Of a stretch of DNA of 8,335 bases, positions 1 through 6,480 are shown piece after piece; within the stretch, counting starts at the first letter, position 1, and each line of letters starts with the position of its first letter. Source of the DNA: Fibrobacter sp. (lineage in GTDB: Bacteria; Fibrobacterota; Fibrobacteria; Fibrobacterales; Fibrobacteraceae). The position numbers and the translations under genes are program-made. Under the pieces are notes generated by a model that was not told the origin of the DNA, did not search any database, and saw nothing but the letters and a program-made list of their open reading frames with translations. The stretch lies in NCBI GenBank assembly GCA_017520105.1, contig JAFWRL010000064.1:1-8335 (forward strand), read 5' to 3'.

Positions 1-55
1 CGTAAAATTTTCTAAACTTTTATTGGAGAAATTTTAACATCAGAAGGGTATTTTT

Positions 56-2530
56 ATGGCTAAAACTACCAAGAATGCAAGTGACATTACCGTGCTCGGC
101 ACCGATGCGGAAGCTTTCCGCAAGGCGTTTACCGACCACATCCACCACACGCTCGCCCGCAGCAACTACACGGTGACGGACCACGAAAAGTTCCTCGCCG
201 TGGCTTACGCCGTGCGTGACCGTCTTGTCGATCGATGGATCAAGACGCAGAACACTTACTACGAAAAGGACGTCAAGCGCGTCTATTACTTGTCCTTGGA
301 ATTCTTGATTGGCCGTACGCTCGGCAACTCCGTGCTGAACCTCGACGTCGAAAGCGCCGTCACAGAAGCTCTTGACGAAATCGGCATGACGCTCGAAGAG
401 CTCCGCGAACAGGAAGTGGATGCGGGTCTCGGCAACGGAGGCTTGGGCCGCTTGGCTGCTTGCTTCCTCGACTCCATGGCAACGCTCGAACTCCCGGCAA
501 CGGGTATGGGTATCCGTTACGAATACGGTATGTTCAGCCAGAAGATCGTGAACGGCGAACAGGAAGAACAGCCGGACAACTGGCTGCGCCTCCCGAACCC
601 GTGGGAAATCGCCCGCCCGGCAAACGCCATCAAGGTTCCGTTCTACGGTTACGTGGTAAGCTGGATGGACGAAAACGGCCGCCTCCGCAACCGCTGGGAA
701 ACGAAGGACTACGTGCTCGCCCTCCCCTACGACACGCCGATTCCGGGTTACAAGAACAATACGGTGAACAACCTCCGCCTCTGGAGCGCCAAGTCCGCCG
801 ACGATTTCGGCCTCAGCTATTTCAACAATGGCGACTACATCGCTGCCGTGCAGGACATGGAACTTTCTGAAACGATTTCGAAGGTTCTGTACCCGAACGA
901 CTCCTCCATGAACGGTAAGGAACTGCGCCTCAAACAGCAATACTTCCTCTGCTCCGCTTCGTTGCAGGATATCATCAAGCGCTTCAAGAAGCTCCACAAC
1001 AACGACTGGAAGCTCTTCCCGGAAAAGGTCGCCATCCAATTGAACGATACGCACCCGGCAATTTCTATCGCCGAAATGATGCGCATCCTCCTCGACATCG
1101 AAAACCTCGAATGGGACGAAGCATGGGACATCGTGACGCACACGTTCGCCTACACGAACCACACGCTCATGCCGGAAGCTCTTGAAAAGTGGCCGGTCAG
1201 CTTGTTCGAAAAACTCTTGCCGCGTCACCTCCAGATTATTTACGAAATCAACGCTCGTTTCCTCCGCATGGTCTCCATGAAGTGGCCTGGCGACAACAAC
1301 CGTCTCGCCCGCATGAGCCTTATCGAAGAAGGCGGCTGCAAGATGGTCCGCATGGCTTACCTCTCCATCGTGGGTTCGTTTGCCGTGAACGGCGTGGCAG
1401 CTCTCCACTCCGACCTCCTCAAGACCACGCTCTTCAAGGACTTCTACGAACTGTGGCCTGAAAAGTTCAACAACAAGACGAACGGCGTGACGCCGCGTCG
1501 CTGGGTCCGCAAGGCTAACCCGGCCATGTCCGAACTCATCACTTCCAAGATCGGCGAATCCTGGGTCAAGGATTTGGACGACCTGAAGAAGCTCGAAAAG
1601 TTCGCCAAGGACGCCGCATTCCAGAAGGAATTCATGGCGGTCAAGAAGCAGAACAAGGAACGCCTCGCCAAGTACCTCAAGGCAACGCAGGGTGTCGATG
1701 TCGACGTGAACACGTTCTTCGACGTGCAGGTCAAGCGTATTCACGAATACAAGCGCCAGCTCTTGAACATTCTCCACGCCATCCACCTATACATCCAGGT
1801 CAAGGACGGCAAGGAAATCATGCCGCGCACCATCATGATTGGTGGTAAGTCCGCTCCGGGTTACTGGATGGCTAAGCAGATTATCCGTCTTGCAAACGCA
1901 GTCGCATCCATCATCGACGCTGATCCGGATTGCAAGGGCAAGCTCAAGATGGTGTTCCTCGAAAACTACCGCGTGTCCTTCGCCGAAAAGATCATTCCGG
2001 CTGCAGACCTTTCCGAACAGATTTCTACCGCCGGTACCGAAGCTTCGGGTACGGGTAACATGAAGTTTGCTTTGAACGGCGCTCTCACGATTGGTACGCT
2101 CGACGGCGCTAACGTGGAAATGAAGGAAGAAGTCGGTGACGACAACATCTTCATCTTCGGTCTCACCGTTGAAGAAGTGACGGACCTTCTCGCTAAGGGT
2201 TACCGTCCGCGCGACTTCTACGAGCATGACGACGATCTCCGCCGCGTGATTGACCTCATCGCTTCTGGCTTCTTCAGCCCGGATCATCCGGAAACCTTCA
2301 AGCACATTGCAGAAAAGCTCTTGTCGCATGACCCGTACATGCTCTGCGCAGACTTCCGCAGCTATGTGGATATGCAGAAGAAGGTTGCCGATGCTTACCA
2401 GGACAAGAAGCACTGGGCAGAAATGGCAATCCTCAACGTCGCTCGCATGGGCAAGTTCAGCTCCGACCGTACCATCAAGCAGTACGCCGAAGAAATCTGG
2501 AATGCCAAGCCGTGCAGCATTAAGTTGTAA
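56..2530 (+). CDS. glgP: Glycogen/maltodextrin phosphorylase (GT35)
   Basis: This cytoplasmic enzyme uses phosphate and a PLP cofactor to release glucose-1-phosphate from the non-reducing ends of alpha-1,4-glucans (glycogen, maltodextrin). The 824 residues match the usual family length (about 800-830). Visible motifs are YLSLEFLIGR at 78-87, the glycine-rich GLGNGGLGRLAACFLDS at 124-140, KRIHEYKRQ at 560-568, and the phosphorylase signature EASGTGNMKFALNG at 662-675, with the PLP-binding lysine at K670. The ATG at 56 is preceded by a good ribosome binding site, AGAAGGG at 42-48, with 7 nt spacing. A strong terminator follows, so the gene is probably monocistronic at its 3' end. Codon use is strongly biased (AAG over AAA for Lys; CTC and CGC frequent), unlike the A-rich amidase gene downstream, which suggests high expression. 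The sequence alone does not separate glycogen from maltodextrin preference. The family assignment is secure. Confidence 0.97.
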   Translation: MAKTTKNASDITVLGTDAEAFRKAFTDHIHHTLARSNYTVTDHEKFLAVAYAVRDRLVDRWIKTQNTYYEKDVKRVYYLSLEFLIGRTLGNSVLNLDVESAVTEALDEIGMTLEELREQEVDAGLGNGGLGRLAACFLDSMATLELPATGMGIRYEYGMFSQKIVNGEQEEQPDNWLRLPNPWEIARPANAIKVPFYGYVVSWMDENGRLRNRWETKDYVLALPYDTPIPGYKNNTVNNLRLWSAKSADDFGLSYFNNGDYIAAVQDMELSETISKVLYPNDSSMNGKELRLKQQYFLCSASLQDIIKRFKKLHNNDWKLFPEKVAIQLNDTHPAISIAEMMRILLDIENLEWDEAWDIVTHTFAYTNHTLMPEALEKWPVSLFEKLLPRHLQIIYEINARFLRMVSMKWPGDNNRLARMSLIEEGGCKMVRMAYLSIVGSFAVNGVAALHSDLLKTTLFKDFYELWPEKFNNKTNGVTPRRWVRKANPAMSELITSKIGESWVKDLDDLKKLEKFAKDAAFQKEFMAVKKQNKERLAKYLKATQGVDVDVNTFFDVQVKRIHEYKRQLLNILHAIHLYIQVKDGKEIMPRTIMIGGKSAPGYWMAKQIIRLANAVASIIDADPDCKGKLKMVFLENYRVSFAEKIIPAADLSEQISTAGTEASGTGNMKFALNGALTIGTLDGANVEMKEEVGDDNIFIFGLTVEEVTDLLAKGYRPRDFYEHDDDLRRVIDLIASGFFSPDHPETFKHIAEKLLSHDPYMLCADFRSYVDMQKKVADAYQDKKHWAEMAILNVARMGKFSSDRTIKQYAEEIWNAKPCSIKL

Positions 2531-2554
2531 CCAAACACTTACAACCTAAAAATT

Positions 2555-2583
2555 TCCGCGATGAAAGTCGCGGATTTTTTTTT
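2555..2583 (+). terminator. Intrinsic terminator of glgP
   Basis: TCCGCGA (2555-2561) pairs perfectly with TCGCGGA (2568-2574) around a six-base loop and is followed by nine T residues (2575-2583). It starts 24 nt after the glgP stop codon and separates glgP from the amidase gene. A short A-run before the stem gives it partial bidirectional character. Confidence 0.93.
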
Positions 2584-2607
2584 GTTCTAAAAAATTTTAT
2601 TCTAAAA

Positions 2608-2640
2608 AAAGTATATATTTTATAACAAAAAAGTAGGAGA
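2608..2640 (+). promoter_or_regulatory. Probable promoter -10 region and RBS of the amidase gene
   Basis: The stretch from the glgP terminator to the amidase start is almost pure A/T. It contains two overlapping -10-like hexamers, TATATT (2614-2619) and TATAAC (2621-2626), but no convincing -35 at 16-18 bp. The ribosome binding site AGGAGA (2635-2640) lies 4 nt before the ATG at 2645 and is the solid part of this call. A promoter is needed here because a strong terminator lies just upstream. Confidence 0.4.
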
Positions 2641-2644
2641 AACT

Positions 2645-3661
2645 ATGGTACCCACCGAAATCAAAAAAACAGAAGACGAATTTATATCAAAACTGACCGC
2701 AAACGGAGTCAAGTATTCACTAAAAGAAACACTTGATATCGGAAACAACATAAAAATCTATTCCATCCGTCCGGACTACGACACTTACTATTACCAGACC
2801 AAGACAACAAAGAAAAGCATCTGCCTGCACTTTACGGTCGGACATATCAAATCCGACATCAGTTCGCTTTCGGCCAAGGGCAACCACGTTTCCGTTTCTT
2901 ACGTAGTCGATCGTTCCGGCAGAATCTATGAGCTCTTCCCCGACACATACTGGAGCTACCACCTTGGCGGCAATGCCGTTGGCAAAAACGAGGTCATGTC
3001 GAAGCAATCCATCGGCATCGAAATCAGCAACTACGGTCCGTTGACGCTATCTGGCGAAAATCTGATGGACGCATACAACAAAGTCTATTGCAAGCTGTCC
3101 GAAACTGAATACTATTACAAGCATCCCTACAAGGGACACGACTACTACGCCTCGATGACGGACATCCAGACCGAAGCAGTTGCCGCGCTCGTCAAGTACC
3201 TCGGCAGAAAGCACAACATCCCGATGAACTTCATGGAAAACGACGAACCGTTTGCAAGTGGCGAAAAAGCAGTCGCGTTCAAGGGCGTTTTCTACCACAC
3301 CAATGTGAGAAAGGACAAATTCGACTGGCCGTTCGGCCCAGCACTGAAAGGCATCATTGCGGCATGCAACAACGAACTGCCAGACAAAGTTGAGAGCAAA
3401 TCCGATGCCACCAAGACGGCCTCCGTCAAGGCAGAACCCAAGCCCGAAACAAAGATTGAAATTCCACCTCAAGAACAACCGGAGCCTCAGCCGGTACAGC
3501 CAGAAGCGCAGCCGGAAGCCAAGCCCGTTCAAAAAGCCGAGCCCAAGCCCGCCCCCAAACCCGCATCAACAACAAGCCAGGCCAGCAGCACTACAGGCAA
3601 GAAATCCGTTTTCCAATCGATTATAGACGGCTTCTTGGGTCTATTCCGCAAAAAGAAGTAA
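2645..3661 (+). CDS. N-acetylmuramoyl-L-alanine amidase (Amidase_2/PGRP fold) with Pro-rich tail
   Basis: Predicted zinc amidase that cleaves the bond between N-acetylmuramic acid and L-alanine in peptidoglycan. The Amidase_2 fold spans about residues 55-240. LHFTVG at 61-66 gives first zinc ligand H62. WSYHLGG at 103-109 and SIGIEISNYG at 122-131 are core family motifs. YHTNVRKDKFDWP at 217-229 supplies H218 and D227 as the other likely ligands. There is no signal peptide or N-terminal membrane segment. Residues 263-308 form a Pro/Glu/Gln/Lys-rich, presumably disordered linker, and the protein ends in SVFQSIIDGFLGLFRKKK (321-338). Its hydrophobic residues (V322, F323, I326, I327, F330, L331, F334) follow an i, i+1, i+4, i+5 spacing, so it should form an amphipathic helix with a cationic end. 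The signal-less start and this tail recall endolysins, but no holin or other phage gene is nearby. The exact substrate and cellular site are unknown. The start is fixed by the AGGAGA site at 2635. Confidence 0.88.
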   Translation: MVPTEIKKTEDEFISKLTANGVKYSLKETLDIGNNIKIYSIRPDYDTYYYQTKTTKKSICLHFTVGHIKSDISSLSAKGNHVSVSYVVDRSGRIYELFPDTYWSYHLGGNAVGKNEVMSKQSIGIEISNYGPLTLSGENLMDAYNKVYCKLSETEYYYKHPYKGHDYYASMTDIQTEAVAALVKYLGRKHNIPMNFMENDEPFASGEKAVAFKGVFYHTNVRKDKFDWPFGPALKGIIAACNNELPDKVESKSDATKTASVKAEPKPETKIEIPPQEQPEPQPVQPEAQPEAKPVQKAEPKPAPKPASTTSQASSTTGKKSVFQSIIDGFLGLFRKKK

Positions 3662-3664
3662 TCC

Positions 3665-3704
3665 GTCATTCTGAGTAGCCCCGAAAGGGGCTTACGAAGA
3701 ATCC
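3665..3704 (+). repeat. Intergenic REP-like palindromic element (GTCAT...GAATCC family)
   Basis: The element begins with GTCATTCTGAG and ends with GAAGAATCC. The core is GCCCC (3678-3682), a GAAA tetraloop (3683-3686) and GGGGC (3687-3691). The outer arms ATTCT (3668-3672) and AGAAT (3698-3702) also pair, so the whole unit is an imperfect inverted repeat of about 40 bp. It starts 3 nt after the amidase stop codon and ends just before the terminator hairpin. It has the same GTCAT head and ATC-type tail as the five elements inside the GH16 gene, which supports a dispersed family in this genome. Confidence 0.75.
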
Positions 3705-3708
3705 AGTT

Positions 3709-3737
3709 AAATCTGCGGCCGCCGTCGCAGATTTTTT
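3709..3737 (+). terminator. Intrinsic terminator of the amidase gene
   Basis: AAATCTGCG (3709-3717) pairs perfectly with CGCAGATTT (3726-3734) around an eight-base GC-rich loop, and a run of six T ends at 3737. A NotI-type GCGGCCGC octamer (3715-3722) spans the end of the stem and the loop. The T-run overlaps the stop codon of the convergent oxidoreductase gene. In the opposite direction the hairpin is followed only by TTT-AAC, so termination of that gene would be weaker. Confidence 0.88.
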
Positions 3738-4653
3738 ATACAGTCTTGACAGTCGCCAGCTTCACGGCGTCCGCGGCACATTGCGCGGCACGGCGGCCCC
3801 ATTCACCACAGGCGCCAGCCATCAGCTTCAAGAAAAACTTGTGTTCATTCTCAAGAGAATCAGAGACGTGGATGACGTCTCCGTTGTCATCGTAATGCGC
3901 AAGGCTCACGGAATAGCCGGAAGCAGAACGACCTGCAACGCGGGCAAATTCAACAGAGACCGTCCGCACATCGATACCGCTATTCCTGTCCACGATAAAA
4001 TCGAGTTCCGCCCCGGCAAAATTTCCTTTCACAACATTTATCTGCATTTGCGCCCGGTCACCATTTTTAGATAACGAGAACTTCGAAACTTTCAAATCCT
4101 CATAGCGGAACATCGAAAGGCTAAGGCTCAAGTCGTGGACCATCAAATCCAACGCAACGTTGACATCGCGGCAGCGTTCAGAAAAGCGGTGTTCGCGACG
4201 AAATTCCAGACGGAACGGAGAAGTTGCCGCATCTGCGCGCCCGGTCCCAATTTCCATCATGAAATGCTTGCGGAAATTCAGAAACACCGGATTAAAGCAC
4301 TCGGACTGCGCCACAAAAAGAACAACAACATTGCGAGATGCAATATCGACCAATTCTTGCGCCTGCTCGCCCGTTATCGCGAGCGGTTTTTCCACGAATA
4401 CGGAAATTTTCCGTTCAAGACAAAGCTTGGCATACTGGTAATGCGTCAACGCCGGAGACGTAATCACAGCGAAGTCAATTTTTTCACAAGACAAGAATTC
4501 ATCCACTAAAGAACTGCGGATATTCCCGTCGCTTTCCAAATCATTCAAATCGAAAATTTTCAAGAAACGCACACTCGAATTTTCAAAAAAAATCCGATGG
4601 CGTTCACCCATGGTGCCGTTCCCAAACAAGACAGCCTTATATAATTTTTTCAT
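3736..4653 (-). CDS. Gfo/Idh/MocA-family NAD(P)-dependent oxidoreductase
   Basis: Predicted cytoplasmic sugar or inositol-type dehydrogenase. From the chosen start the protein has 305 residues, somewhat short for the family. The Rossmann fold begins at once, with VLFGNGTMGERH (8-19) as the dinucleotide-binding loop. VFVEKPLAI (85-93) holds the family EKP motif with the catalytic-type lysine K89. MVHDLSLSL (171-179) gives the H173-D174 pair usual at the active site. The frame stays open upstream to 4731, but the ATG at 4653 is preferred. It has a GAGGAG ribosome binding site (4663-4668) 9 nt upstream and puts the Rossmann strand at the N-terminus as expected. The gene is convergent with the amidase and divergent from ybaK. 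The substrate cannot be read from the sequence. Nearby genes do not define a sugar pathway, so no specific activity is claimed. Confidence 0.88.
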   Translation of the reverse strand: MKKLYKAVLFGNGTMGERHRIFFENSSVRFLKIFDLNDLESDGNIRSSLVDEFLSCEKIDFAVITSPALTHYQYAKLCLERKISVFVEKPLAITGEQAQELVDIASRNVVVLFVAQSECFNPVFLNFRKHFMMEIGTGRADAATSPFRLEFRREHRFSERCRDVNVALDLMVHDLSLSLSMFRYEDLKVSKFSLSKNGDRAQMQINVVKGNFAGAELDFIVDRNSGIDVRTVSVEFARVAGRSASGYSVSLAHYDDNGDVIHVSDSLENEHKFFLKLMAGACGEWGRRAAQCAADAVKLATVKTV

Positions 4654-4662
4654 AAAAATCAA

Positions 4663-4668
4663 CTCCTC
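4663..4668 (-). promoter_or_regulatory. Ribosome binding site that decides the oxidoreductase start
   Basis: On the minus strand this reads GAGGAG, 9 nt before the ATG at 4653-4651. It supports that start over the in-frame upstream ATG codons, which would place this site inside the coding region. Confidence 0.8.
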
Positions 4669-4702
4669 ACTATTCAAAAGCACCATATTATCACGTCCAT
4701 TT

Positions 4703-4731
4703 AATTTAGCATTCACCACAAGCAATTGCAA
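4703..4731 (-). promoter_or_regulatory. Putative sigma70-type promoter of the oxidoreductase
   Basis: On the minus strand TTGCAA (4726-4731) and TAAATT (4703-4708) are separated by exactly 17 bp, and TG sits one base before the -10 (extended -10 form, TGC-TAAATT). Transcription would begin near 4696 and leave a leader of roughly 43 nt. Matches to the E. coli consensus are 4 of 6 in each box. How closely this organism follows that consensus is assumed. Confidence 0.5.
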
Positions 4732-4755
4732 GCACCACCCTCAAAGTTTTATATT
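4726..4755 (+). promoter_or_regulatory. Putative promoter of ybaK sharing a -35 box with the divergent gene
   Basis: TTGCAA (4726-4731) is its own reverse complement, so the hexamer proposed as -35 for the minus-strand gene also reads as -35 on the plus strand. TATATT (4750-4755, 5 of 6 to consensus) lies 18 bp downstream. The leader would be about 40 nt and includes the AGAGG site before the ybaK ATG at 4802. Confidence 0.4.
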
Positions 4756-4801
4756 TGAAATTGGAATAATCAAGGACGAAGTCCCGCTATAAAGAGGTTT
4801 T

Positions 4802-5302
4802 ATGGATATCAAGAAAACGAACGCCGCGCGCATTTTAGACAGACAGAAAATTTCATACGAACTAATCCCGTACAAGGTTGACGAAAACGACCTCGGCGCA
4901 CAGCATGTCGCAGACAGCTTGGGAGAAGACATCAATCAAGTTTTCAAGACGATTCTTGTACACGGCGACAAAATCGGCTATCTCATTTGCGTAGTGCCAG
5001 GGAACCTCGAAGTCGATTTGAAAGGTGCCGCCAAGGTAAGCGGCAACAAGAAAATCGACACTGTCCCGCTCAAGGACCTCACCCCGCTCACGGGTTACAT
5101 CCGTGGCGGATGCAGCCCGCTCGGGCTCAAGAAGAACTTCCCGATTTTCATTCACGAAACGGCGATGCAGTTTCCGTACATTTACGTGAGTGCAGGCGAA
5201 CGCGGCTTGCAGTTGAAAGTGGCGCCGGCTGACTTGGTCAAGGCAACGCGAGCAACCGTTGGCGTCATCGCGAGAGTTCCGCCCGAAGCCCCGCAGGATT
5301 AA
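4802..5302 (+). CDS. ybaK: YbaK/ProX-type Cys-tRNA(Pro)/Cys-tRNA(Cys) deacylase
   Basis: Predicted trans-editing enzyme that hydrolyses mischarged aminoacyl-tRNA, typically Cys-tRNA(Pro) made by prolyl-tRNA synthetase. The 166 residues match the family (E. coli YbaK is about 159). The protein starts with KKTNAARILD (4-13), the usual opening of this subfamily. VFKTILV (47-53) carries K49, corresponding to the lysine essential for deacylation in characterised YbaK proteins. GYIRGGCSPLGLKK (98-111) and YVSAGERGLQL (128-138) are the conserved active-site loops. The ribosome binding site AGAGG lies just upstream of the ATG. The gene stands alone between two minus-strand genes. Its stop codon is only 8 bp from that of the xylanase gene and no terminator separates them. 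YbaK specificity varies among subfamilies, so the amino acid edited is inferred. Confidence 0.92.
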   Translation: MDIKKTNAARILDRQKISYELIPYKVDENDLGAQHVADSLGEDINQVFKTILVHGDKIGYLICVVPGNLEVDLKGAAKVSGNKKIDTVPLKDLTPLTGYIRGGCSPLGLKKNFPIFIHETAMQFPYIYVSAGERGLQLKVAPADLVKATRATVGVIARVPPEAPQD

Positions 5303-5310
5303 TTTTCTTA

Positions 5311-6375
5311 TTACTTCACGGAGATGCTGCGGATAGTCCCGCCCTGCTTCACCAGGTAAACGCCAGAACGGAACCGAGCCTTGATTGCCGCGGTCAGGGC
5401 CCCTTCATTTTCCGTTTCAAAAGAACTGAGGAACCTGCCCTGAGCATCAAATACAAGCGATGTATTGTTGCCGTTTGCCATAGCGCGAATTCCTTGGATA
5501 GCCGAGGTCGCCGAACTGCTAGATTCAGGAGCAACGGAAGAACTAGACGGCGCAACGGAAGAGCTGGACTGAGCCTCAGAGGAACTGGACGCAGCAACAG
5601 AAGAACTGGATGTCCCTTCGATATAGACCTTGGCATAGGGGAAATCGTATTCGCCCCTAGCCTGTGCGCCATTAGAGTTGCCAGCCTCGCCAAGAATCTT
5701 GGCCTCGTGCATCTTGCCCATTTTCATGCCAAGTTCTTCCCACTTTTTGAAGTGTGCAGTAATGTCGATGGTACCGCAATCGCGCTTGCTCGTACGGACG
5801 CTGAAATATTGCTTGAAATATTTGCCGTCGCCATCGATGGAATAGGATGTTCGGTCTCCCTCGTAAACCGTATAATCGGCTCCATCAATTTTAAACACGC
5901 CGTGCTTCTTTTTGGAATTTCCCTGGGCAACCCAGTCACCGGGCATATAGTCACTACCGGTGTTGTCCACGATGTACCATTCCACCAGCGGTTCACGAGT
6001 CCAGCCGTAAATGCCGATGTAGGAATACTGGATTCCGGAAAGATTTCTCTTGACCAACTTGAAATCCGCCTTCATGTGTCCAATTTCACCATGAGTCTTA
6101 TCGCTATTGAAAGAAAGGCCTGCGCGACACAGATAGTCCTTGGCGCCGGTCATCTTGCAGTTAAATGAACCGTCGTCATAGAATGTCGCGGAACCGCCAT
6201 TGCCGCCCTCGTTCCAAAGCTCGTAACCAATACCGTTGTCGAACGAACCCACGGTATTCGTAGTAACTTGCTTGCTTGTTCCGCTATGGGCGGCAGTTTG
6301 ACAAAAATCCTGAGCAAAAGTATTTGCAGTCAGGGCACAAGCGGCGATTAAGCCGAATTTGAAAATCTGTTTCAT
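5311..6375 (-). CDS. Secreted GH11 endo-1,4-beta-xylanase with Ser-rich linker and T9SS-like C-terminal tail
   Basis: Predicted extracellular xylanase cutting internal beta-1,4-xylosyl bonds of plant xylan. Order: signal peptide (1-21, likely cut after TFA); GH11 jelly-roll (about 40-253); linker of four SSSSxAx heptads (256-283) plus ESSSS; C-terminal module (about 292-354). YIGIYGWTREPLVEWYIVDN (119-138) is the GH11 nucleophile motif with E132. The thumb and following strand lie near 178-194 (SIDGDGKYF, QYFSVR). LGEAGNSNG (228-236) occupies the position of the usual EGYxSSG, giving E230 as acid/base. The tail, with VFDAQGRF (308-315) and SGVYLVKQGG (337-346), resembles type IX secretion sorting domains, which fits a Fibrobacter-like secretion route; this is inferred. 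An AGGGA ribosome binding site (6383-6387) precedes the ATG by 7 nt. It is divergent from the GH16 gene and convergent with ybaK. Confidence 0.93.
   Translation of the reverse strand: MKQIFKFGLIAACALTANTFAQDFCQTAAHSGTSKQVTTNTVGSFDNGIGYELWNEGGNGGSATFYDDGSFNCKMTGAKDYLCRAGLSFNSDKTHGEIGHMKADFKLVKRNLSGIQYSYIGIYGWTREPLVEWYIVDNTGSDYMPGDWVAQGNSKKKHGVFKIDGADYTVYEGDRTSYSIDGDGKYFKQYFSVRTSKRDCGTIDITAHFKKWEELGMKMGKMHEAKILGEAGNSNGAQARGEYDFPYAKVYIEGTSSSSVAASSSSEAQSSSSVAPSSSSVAPESSSSATSAIQGIRAMANGNNTSLVFDAQGRFLSSFETENEGALTAAIKARFRSGVYLVKQGGTIRSISVK
5527..5610 (-). repeat. Four 21-bp tandem repeats coding the Ser-rich linker of the xylanase
   Basis: Exactly four 21-bp units encode the heptads SSSSVAA, SSSSEAQ, SSSSVAP and SSSSVAP (residues 256-283). 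The units differ at several bases, mostly synonymous in the serine codons. This is consistent with growth of the linker by in-frame tandem duplication. The GH16 linker was built differently (see the palindromic elements). Confidence 0.85.
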
Positions 6376-6436
6376 ACAAACATCCCTTTTTGAGATAATT
6401 TACAACATTAAACAGCTTTTGCGAGGAGGCTACACC

Positions 6437-6466
6437 ATGCGCATTATTCCAAGTTGGAGTATTTAG
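6437..6466 (+). CDS. Candidate 9-codon leader ORF upstream of the GH16 gene
   Basis: The sequence encodes the peptide MRIIPSWSI followed by TAG. It is preceded by GAGGAGG (6423-6429), a seven-base match to the 16S anti-Shine-Dalgarno, at an ideal 7-nt spacing. This is the strongest ribosome binding site in the window, yet it serves a 30-bp frame that ends 35 nt before the GH16 start. If translated, it could be a leader peptide affecting downstream expression. It could also be a chance frame or the remnant of a lost gene start. No attenuator hairpin is obvious after it. Translation is not demonstrated. Confidence 0.3.
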   Translation: MRIIPSWSI

Positions 6467-6480
6467 TACCTTAAAGCGAA

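Noticed and set aside
20..1786. A 588-codon open frame antisense to glgP
   Set aside because: It lies wholly opposite a clear, strongly codon-biased phosphorylase gene. Its translation is full of Val, Glu, Arg, His and Phe repeats with no family motif, as expected from reverse-reading of biased codons.
1787..2413. Second antisense frame of 208 codons opposite the 3' part of glgP
   Set aside because: Same cause as above; it has no recognisable domain and no ribosome binding site on that strand.
2645..3661. Amidase as part of a prophage lysis cassette
   Set aside because: No holin, spanin, tail or integrase gene is adjacent. The neighbours are housekeeping genes and the gene has its own ribosome binding site and terminator.
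4654..4731. N-terminal extension of 26 residues for the oxidoreductase
   Set aside because: It would place the good GAGGAG ribosome binding site and the likely -10 box inside the coding region, and it adds residues ahead of the Rossmann strand that the family does not have.
4763..4800. Small GGAC-GAA-GTCC hairpin in the ybaK leader as a riboswitch or attenuator
   Set aside because: The stem is four base pairs with a three-base loop and has no T-run; too short to support a regulatory call.
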